55,919 bases of DNA, taken from Candidatus Flemingiibacterium merdigallinarum. GTDB taxonomy: Bacteria > Bacillota > Clostridia > Oscillospirales > CAG-272. Below, one piece after another: positions 50,439 to 55,919 of the stretch (positions are counted from its first letter, which is position 1; each line of letters begins with the position of its first letter). The DNA is taken from NCBI GenBank assembly GCA_904386005.1, contig CAJFKR010000005.1:1-55919 (forward strand), written 5' to 3'. The translations under genes were made by a program, and so were the position numbers. Below the pieces are notes generated by a model. That model made no database searches, was not told the origin of the DNA, and was given only the letters and a program-made list of their open reading frames with translations.

Positions 50439-51278
50439 ATGACTGAAACTCGTAAAGCCGAGCTTATGCGGATCGCATATGAAATCCGCAAAGGCGCTGT
50501 CACGGCTGTATACAGCGCGTCGAGCGGCCATCCCGGCGGATCGCTGTCGATTGCCGAAATTCTTACTTACCTTTTCTTCGAGGAGATGAACATCGATCCG
50601 AAGAATCCCGATAAGCCCGACCGCGACCGCTTCGTCTTGTCGAAAGGTCACGCCGCGCCCGGTCTCTACTCGGCGCTCGCACACCGCGGATATTTCCCGG
50701 TCGAGGACTTAAAGACCTTCCGTCAGGTCGATAGCGTTTTACAGGGACATCCCGACATGAAGCACATCCCGGGCGTCGACATGACCACCGGCTCGCTCGG
50801 ACTCGGCATCTCCGCGTCCTGCGGAATGGCGCTCGCGGCTAAATATAAGAAAGAGGACTGGCGGGTCTACACTATAATCGGCGACGGCGAATCCGAGGAG
50901 GGTCAGGTCTGGGAGGCGGCTATGTTCGCTTCTCATTACAAGCTCGACAATCTGACGGTGTTCGTCGACTGGAACGGACTTCAGATCGACGGTCCGATCG
51001 CCGACGTCATGAACCCGACCCCGTTTGACGAAAAGTTCCGCGCGTTCGGCTGGAATGTGATTTCGATCGACGCTCACGACCTCGATTCTATCGAGAGCGC
51101 GGTCAAGCTCGCCAAGGCGACCAAGGGTAAGCCCACCGCTATCATCGCGAAGTCGATCAAGGGCAAGGGCGTATCGTACATGGAGAATGACGTAAGCTGG
51201 CACGGCGCGGCTCCGAAAGCCGATCAGTACGAGGTCGCGATGAAGGACCTTGACGCCGCTATCGCCGCGATAAAATAA
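50439..51278 (+). CDS. Transketolase, N-terminal subunit
   Basis: Thiamine-diphosphate half of a split transketolase, pentose phosphate pathway; 279 residues. SGHPGGSLSIAEIL near residue 28, DRFVLSKGHAAPGLYSAL near 65, GSLGLGISASCGMA and the TPP/magnesium motif GDGESEEGQVWEA to DWNGLQIDGP are present. The ribosome site is a GGGGG-rich stretch before ATG. The C-terminal subunit follows after 37 bases. Split transketolases are common in Clostridia. Confidence 0.95.
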   Translation: MTETRKAELMRIAYEIRKGAVTAVYSASSGHPGGSLSIAEILTYLFFEEMNIDPKNPDKPDRDRFVLSKGHAAPGLYSALAHRGYFPVEDLKTFRQVDSVLQGHPDMKHIPGVDMTTGSLGLGISASCGMALAAKYKKEDWRVYTIIGDGESEEGQVWEAAMFASHYKLDNLTVFVDWNGLQIDGPIADVMNPTPFDEKFRAFGWNVISIDAHDLDSIESAVKLAKATKGKPTAIIAKSIKGKGVSYMENDVSWHGAAPKADQYEVAMKDLDAAIAAIK

Positions 51279-51315
51279 TCGGGCTGTTGATTTAACGAAA
51301 GGATTGGACATAAAA

Positions 51316-52257
51316 ATGGCAGATAAAATTGCTACCCGTGAAGCCTACGGCGCGGCGCTCGCCGAGTTCGGCGACAAATATGACAAGCTGGTCGTGCTCG
51401 ACGCCGACCTTGCCGCCGCCACCAAAACCGGTACGTTCAAGAAGAAATTCCCAGACCGCTTCTTTGACTGCGGTATAGCCGAGGGCAATATGGTCACTGT
51501 CGCCGCCGGACTCGCTACCGCCGGACTCATCCCGTTCGCGAGCTCGTTCGCGATGTTCGCAGCCGGACGCGCGTTCGAGCAGGTGCGCAACGCGATCGGC
51601 TACCCGCATCTCAACGTCAAGATAGGCGCGACGCACGCCGGCATTTCGGTCGGCGAGGACGGAGCTACCCACCAATGCCTCGAAGACTTCGCTACGATGC
51701 GCTCCATTCCGGGCATGGTCGTAATGCAGCCGGCAGACGCCGTTGAGGCGCGCGCTATGGTCGAGGCGGCTATAAATTATGTCGGACCCTGCTATATGCG
51801 CTTCGGACGCTACGCCGTACCGACGCTGTTTGACAAGGACACCTATAAGTTTGAAATCGGCAAGGGCATTGTAATGGCTGACGGTAAGGACATAACGATT
51901 ATCGCGACCGGACTCATGGTCGAGCAGGCTCTGCTCGCGCGCGAGCAGCTGGCCGCTCTGAATATCTCGGCACGTGTTGTCAACATCCACACGATAAAAC
52001 CGCTCGACAGCGAGCTGATACTGAGCTGCGCCGCTGAGACCGGAGCTATCGTGACCGCCGAGGAGCACAACTATATCGGCGGACTCGGTTCGGCTGTCTG
52101 CGAGTGCGTATCCGGAGCAAAGCCGGTACCTGTAGTCAGAGTCGGCGTCGAAGATCAGTTCGGTCGTTCGGGCAAGGTTCCGCCGCTGATGGAGCTGTAC
52201 GGACTGACCGCGGCGAATATCGTCGCCAAGGCGAAAGCCGCAATCGCGATGAAGTGA
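51316..52257 (+). CDS. Transketolase, C-terminal subunit
   Basis: Second half of the split transketolase; 313 residues. DADLAAATKTGTFKKKFP, then FDCGIAEGNMVTVAAGLA (with the catalytic glutamate), a pyrimidine-binding domain, and the C-terminal domain with VNIHTIKPLDSELIL. ATG at 51316 follows AAAGGATTGG; a TTG at 51304 is less likely. It must pair with the N-terminal subunit to form an active tetramer. Confidence 0.95.
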   Translation: MADKIATREAYGAALAEFGDKYDKLVVLDADLAAATKTGTFKKKFPDRFFDCGIAEGNMVTVAAGLATAGLIPFASSFAMFAAGRAFEQVRNAIGYPHLNVKIGATHAGISVGEDGATHQCLEDFATMRSIPGMVVMQPADAVEARAMVEAAINYVGPCYMRFGRYAVPTLFDKDTYKFEIGKGIVMADGKDITIIATGLMVEQALLAREQLAALNISARVVNIHTIKPLDSELILSCAAETGAIVTAEEHNYIGGLGSAVCECVSGAKPVPVVRVGVEDQFGRSGKVPPLMELYGLTAANIVAKAKAAIAMK

Positions 52258-52330
52258 TATTGAGCCTTTGAAACAATTACGCAAGTAGCTGCAAGCGATC
52301 GCAAATAGCCGATGCAGTTACATATACACA

Positions 52331-52361
52331 CGAACCCCCCGCCGATTCGGCGGGGGGTTCG
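52331..52361. terminator. Strong bidirectional terminator
   Basis: 14-bp GC-rich perfect stem, 52331-52344 with 52348-52361, loop ATT, between convergent transketolase and guaB. A T-rich stretch follows on the plus side about 10 bases later. Confidence 0.8.
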
Positions 52362-52388
52362 TACTGTGTTTAATTTTGATTGCCTATA

Positions 52389-53873
<1,485 letters not shown>

Positions 53874-53923
53874 TTATTTCTCCTTTACTACGATTATTCT
53901 GGTACAGTAACTATATACTATCT

Positions 53924-53952
53924 ATTATACCCGATATGATCGAAATTGTCAA
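53924..53952 (-). promoter_or_regulatory. Promoter of guaB
   Basis: On the minus strand TTGACA (53952-53947) and TATAAT (53929-53924), 17-base spacer, a perfect consensus pair. Confidence 0.85.
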
Positions 53953-54062
53953 GGTCGGAAATATAAGAATCTTCACATCATCGCAATTCACATTATTAGC
54001 GATTACGACGATTACCAAAAGTGCTAAATAATATTCAAATTCGCTTGATTTCACACTTCATC
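53953..54062. other. Intergenic stretch without visible features
   Basis: Central part of the 324-base divergent gap between guaB and the isomerase gene. AT-rich; no ORF or dyad of note. Confidence 0.5.
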
Positions 54063-54091
54063 TTGCGAAATATCAAAAGGTGTGGTATACT
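54063..54091 (+). promoter_or_regulatory. Promoter of the isomerase-like gene
   Basis: TTGCGA 54063-54068 and TATACT 54086-54091, 17-base spacer; leader of about 95 bases. Confidence 0.6.
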
Positions 54092-54194
54092 GTTAATGTA
54101 ACCTCGTTACTCAAACTGAAAATGCCGGTCAAATAAGGTCGGCTCAACAGTACAATACTAATCTCGATATTTGAAGTCTGAAAGGATGTACAAA

Positions 54195-54983
54195 ATGAAA
54201 TTTGGCTGCTGTATAGGGCTTGACCCGAGACGCCTTGAAATACTGAATAAATACGGTTATACCTGCTATGAGACCGGATTTGCCGGCACCGCGTCGTCGC
54301 CGGACGAGAAGATTTTCGCGATGCGCGATAGGGCAAATGAGCTCGGCATGGTCTGCGCGTCGCACAACGGAATGTTCCCGGGCGACTACAAGCTGCTCGG
54401 CGGCAAGGACGAATACGCGAAAATTAGTGAATTTCTCGACATGGCGTTCGCAAAGGTGAAACCGCTCGCCTCTCCCGTAGTCGTGCTTGGCAGCGGCGGC
54501 GCGCGCAGAATCCCCGACGATATGTCGCTCGATGAAGCCAAGGAACGCTTTATCGCGCTGCTTTCTGACGTGATCGCTCCAATGGCAAGGAAGTATAACG
54601 TCACAATCGCGATTGAGGAGCTGCGCCGCGAGGAGTGCAATTTCATCAACAACTGCCGCGAGGCAATGGAGATAATCCGTGCGGTCAACAAGCCCGAGAT
54701 ACAGCTGCTCATCGACTACTACCACTCAATGCTCGGTGGAGACAAGCTGACCGAGCTTTCCTCCTACGGCAGCGCGATCAAGCACGTACATATCGCCAGC
54801 CCGAAAAACGCGCGCAAATTCCCGAATATCGACGATATCGGCGATTGCCGCAGCTTCTTCGCCGCGCTCAAGACCGCCGGCTACGACGGCGCGATCTCGC
54901 TCGAGGGCAGCGATGGAGGTAACTTTGAGTCGTCGCTCGCTGAGGCTATTTCGGTGATGAAAGAAGCTCTGGTTAGTTGTTAG
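54195..54983 (+). CDS. Sugar phosphate isomerase/epimerase family protein
   Basis: AP-endonuclease-2-like TIM barrel of 262 residues. Likely metal ligands: glutamate in VTIAIEELRRE, aspartate in LLIDYYHSMLGG, histidine in KHVHIASP, and glutamate in AISLEGSDGG. Relatives isomerise or epimerise keto sugars or inositols. ATG at 54195 follows AAAGGATG. The last three sense codons and the stop, GTT AGT TGT TAG, are already part of a heptanucleotide repeat that continues downstream, so the natural C terminus may have been altered by repeat growth. Confidence 0.82.
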   Translation: MKFGCCIGLDPRRLEILNKYGYTCYETGFAGTASSPDEKIFAMRDRANELGMVCASHNGMFPGDYKLLGGKDEYAKISEFLDMAFAKVKPLASPVVVLGSGGARRIPDDMSLDEAKERFIALLSDVIAPMARKYNVTIAIEELRREECNFINNCREAMEIIRAVNKPEIQLLIDYYHSMLGGDKLTELSSYGSAIKHVHIASPKNARKFPNIDDIGDCRSFFAALKTAGYDGAISLEGSDGGNFESSLAEAISVMKEALVSC

Positions 54984-55042
54984 GTGTTAGGTGTTAGTTT
55001 ATTAGTTGTTAGTTATTAGATATTAGTTATTAACTATTGGTT
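54972..55042. repeat. Tandem heptanucleotide repeat (GTTAGTT-like)
   Basis: About ten imperfect copies of GTTAGTT (variants GTTAGGT, ATTAGTT, ATTAGAT, ATTAACT; one copy is 8 bases). The array begins inside the last codons of the isomerase-like gene. Nine heptamers and one octamer account for the 71 bases. Confidence 0.85.
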
Positions 55043-55056
55043 GAGATTAAAGAAAG

Positions 55057-55083
55057 GCGGCTGTCCGAAGCTCGGACAGCCGC
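55057..55083. terminator. Bidirectional terminator
   Basis: 12-bp stem 55057-55068 with 55072-55083, loop AGC, followed by GTTTAATTT. It lies between the convergent isomerase-like gene and the V-ATPase D gene. Confidence 0.8.
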
Positions 55084-55085
55084 GT

Positions 55086-55709
55086 TTAATTTGCTTTCTT
55101 GTTTTTCTGCTCCTTGACAACCTTGAGCGTCGTGAATTCGTCGCGCTCCTTTTCCTCGAGGTATCCGGTGATGTAATGAATCGATTCCTCAAGATTCGGA
55201 ATCACGATGTTCTTCAGCGCGTTCGCGCGCTTTTGCGACTGCTTGATCGCGCGTGCGAGCCGGTACACGCTGTTTTCGACCGCGGCCACCTTGACCGCGA
55301 GCTGCTTTACCTTGACGAATCTGATGTAGGTTTCGTCAAGCAGGGGATTGGTCGAGGTGAAGCCGTAGCCCGGCATACGGATCTCGTCGGTCAGCTTGAC
55401 GTCGGGAATCTCGATGCCCATTACTGAGCGGTAGCGTATCAGCACGTCATCGGCTTCATCACGCGACATCGCTATGCGGAACACGTCGTTCTGACCGAGC
55501 GTCATGTTCGCCTTTTGCAGCGATTCATATGCCTCGGCAAAGGTCGTCTCGATCTGTCCCTGTATCTCGTTGACGTCGTCGATCAGCTTCATCATTTCGC
55601 GCATCATGATGTTGCGCTTGCGGTCAAGCAGGTCATAGCCGAGACGCGCGAGACCGAGCGATTTTTTCATCGCCATCAGGTTGCTTTTTGTCGGTGCCGC
55701 CGTTGACAT
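55086..55709 (-). CDS. V-type ATP synthase subunit D
   Basis: Central-stalk rotor subunit of the V/A-type ATPase, 207 residues. Two long helices form the coiled-coil axle: the N-terminal APTKSNLMAMKKSLGLARLG and a second from about 140 (AVENSVYRLARAIKQSQKRA) to the end, which is rich in lysine and glutamate. RANALKNIVIP is the family signature. GAAAGGATGG lies upstream of the ATG at 55709. It follows the subunit B gene on the same strand, the usual A-B-D order. Confidence 0.95.
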   Translation of the reverse strand: MSTAAPTKSNLMAMKKSLGLARLGYDLLDRKRNIMMREMMKLIDDVNEIQGQIETTFAEAYESLQKANMTLGQNDVFRIAMSRDEADDVLIRYRSVMGIEIPDVKLTDEIRMPGYGFTSTNPLLDETYIRFVKVKQLAVKVAAVENSVYRLARAIKQSQKRANALKNIVIPNLEESIHYITGYLEEKERDEFTTLKVVKEQKNKKAN

Positions 55710-55834
55710 TTATATGACCATCCTTTCTTGTCGACGTTTGAGCGATTGTAAAATGCGAAACTGTTCGCTTTTTGTCGGGGAAGCGCCTACGAGCTGCAAA
55801 AACAACTCGTATAAAAGGCAAGCTCCCATCATTC

Positions 55835-55851
55835 GACAAGCTGTGCTTGTC
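55835..55851. repeat. Hairpin between V-ATPase B and D genes
   Basis: GACAAGC 55835-55841 and GCTTGTC 55845-55851, loop TGT. A second imperfect dyad (ACGAG/CTCGT) lies nearby at about 55789-55810. Between the B stop (55878) and the D start (55709) is an unusually long 168-base gap. Confidence 0.55.
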
Positions 55852-55877
55852 AAAATTTTACCCCACCGCTAAAAAAT

Positions 55878-55919
55878 TTATTCCGGCTTGTAATATTTTT
55901 CGATCATCTCATCCGGAAC
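55878..55919 (-). CDS. V-type ATP synthase subunit B, C-terminal end (partial)
   Basis: The window edge cuts this gene. The last 13 codons read VPDEMIEKYYKPE followed by TAA (complement of 55878-55880). The ending with MIEKYYKP is typical of the V-type B subunit and fits the next gene, subunit D. Assigned from this short tail and synteny only. Confidence 0.65.
   Translation of the reverse strand, partial: VPDEMIEKYYKPE

Noticed and set aside
51292-52284. 330-codon open frame opposite the transketolase C subunit
   Set aside because: Shadow of a highly biased gene. The plus-strand reading is unambiguous.

Overview
The window looks like chromosomal DNA of a spore-forming member of the Clostridia, probably an uncultured gut Oscillospirales or Ruminococcaceae type; this placement is inferred from gene content. 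The evidence is a spoIIAA-spoIIAB-sigF operon, a YlmC/YmxH sporulation protein, a SleL/YaaH-like spore-cortex hydrolase, PolC-type DNA polymerase III, the Firmicute order rpsB-tsf-pyrH-frr-uppS-cdsA-dxr-rseP-ispG-polC, a V-type ATPase, a split transketolase, and strong AGGAGG ribosome binding sites with TTGACA-N17-TATAAT promoters.

Layout. 1-7.8 kb is an accessory carbohydrate region: an array of small palindromes, an AraC regulator divergent from an FAD oxidoreductase, a histidine-type phosphatase, a GH2 beta-mannosidase-like enzyme, a YlmC-like protein and an extracellular solute-binding lipoprotein. 7.9-12 kb is a compact module: a consensus promoter, a possible 25-residue peptide ORF ending in a perfect 30-bp palindrome, a membrane-anchored NHL beta-propeller protein, two FtsX-type permeases and their ATPase. 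A secreted protein of unknown function follows. 13-26.4 kb is the housekeeping cluster for translation factors, UMP kinase, undecaprenyl-PP and phospholipid synthesis, the MEP isoprenoid pathway, site-2 protease and PolC. 26.5-34.2 kb is a complete, AT-rich histidine operon, hisZGDCBHAFIE.

34.2-40.4 kb holds a sigma-region-4-like protein and then a polyphosphate module (ppk1 and a two-domain PPK2-type polyphosphate:AMP phosphotransferase) that brackets the oppositely oriented spoIIA operon. 40.7-48.9 kb carries a GNAT-nucleotidyltransferase fusion, a PHP phosphoesterase, a LysM-GH18 spore hydrolase, dusB, an ECF sigma factor with its zinc-finger anti-sigma, and a metallophosphoesterase. 48.9-55.9 kb has a MATE exporter, split transketolase behind an operator-like dyad, guaB, a sugar-phosphate isomerase-like protein, and the V-ATPase subunit D gene with the last codons of subunit B.

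The points most worth a second look are the peptide/NHL/FtsX module; two genes (rseP and the ECF sigma gene) with no canonical start codon where one is expected; a family of short hairpin repeats, one of which lies inside the translation-start region of spoIIAB; overlapping dyads upstream of the GNAT-nucleotidyltransferase fusion; and the polyphosphate/spoIIA arrangement. I saw no tRNA, rRNA, CRISPR array, insertion sequence or integrase.
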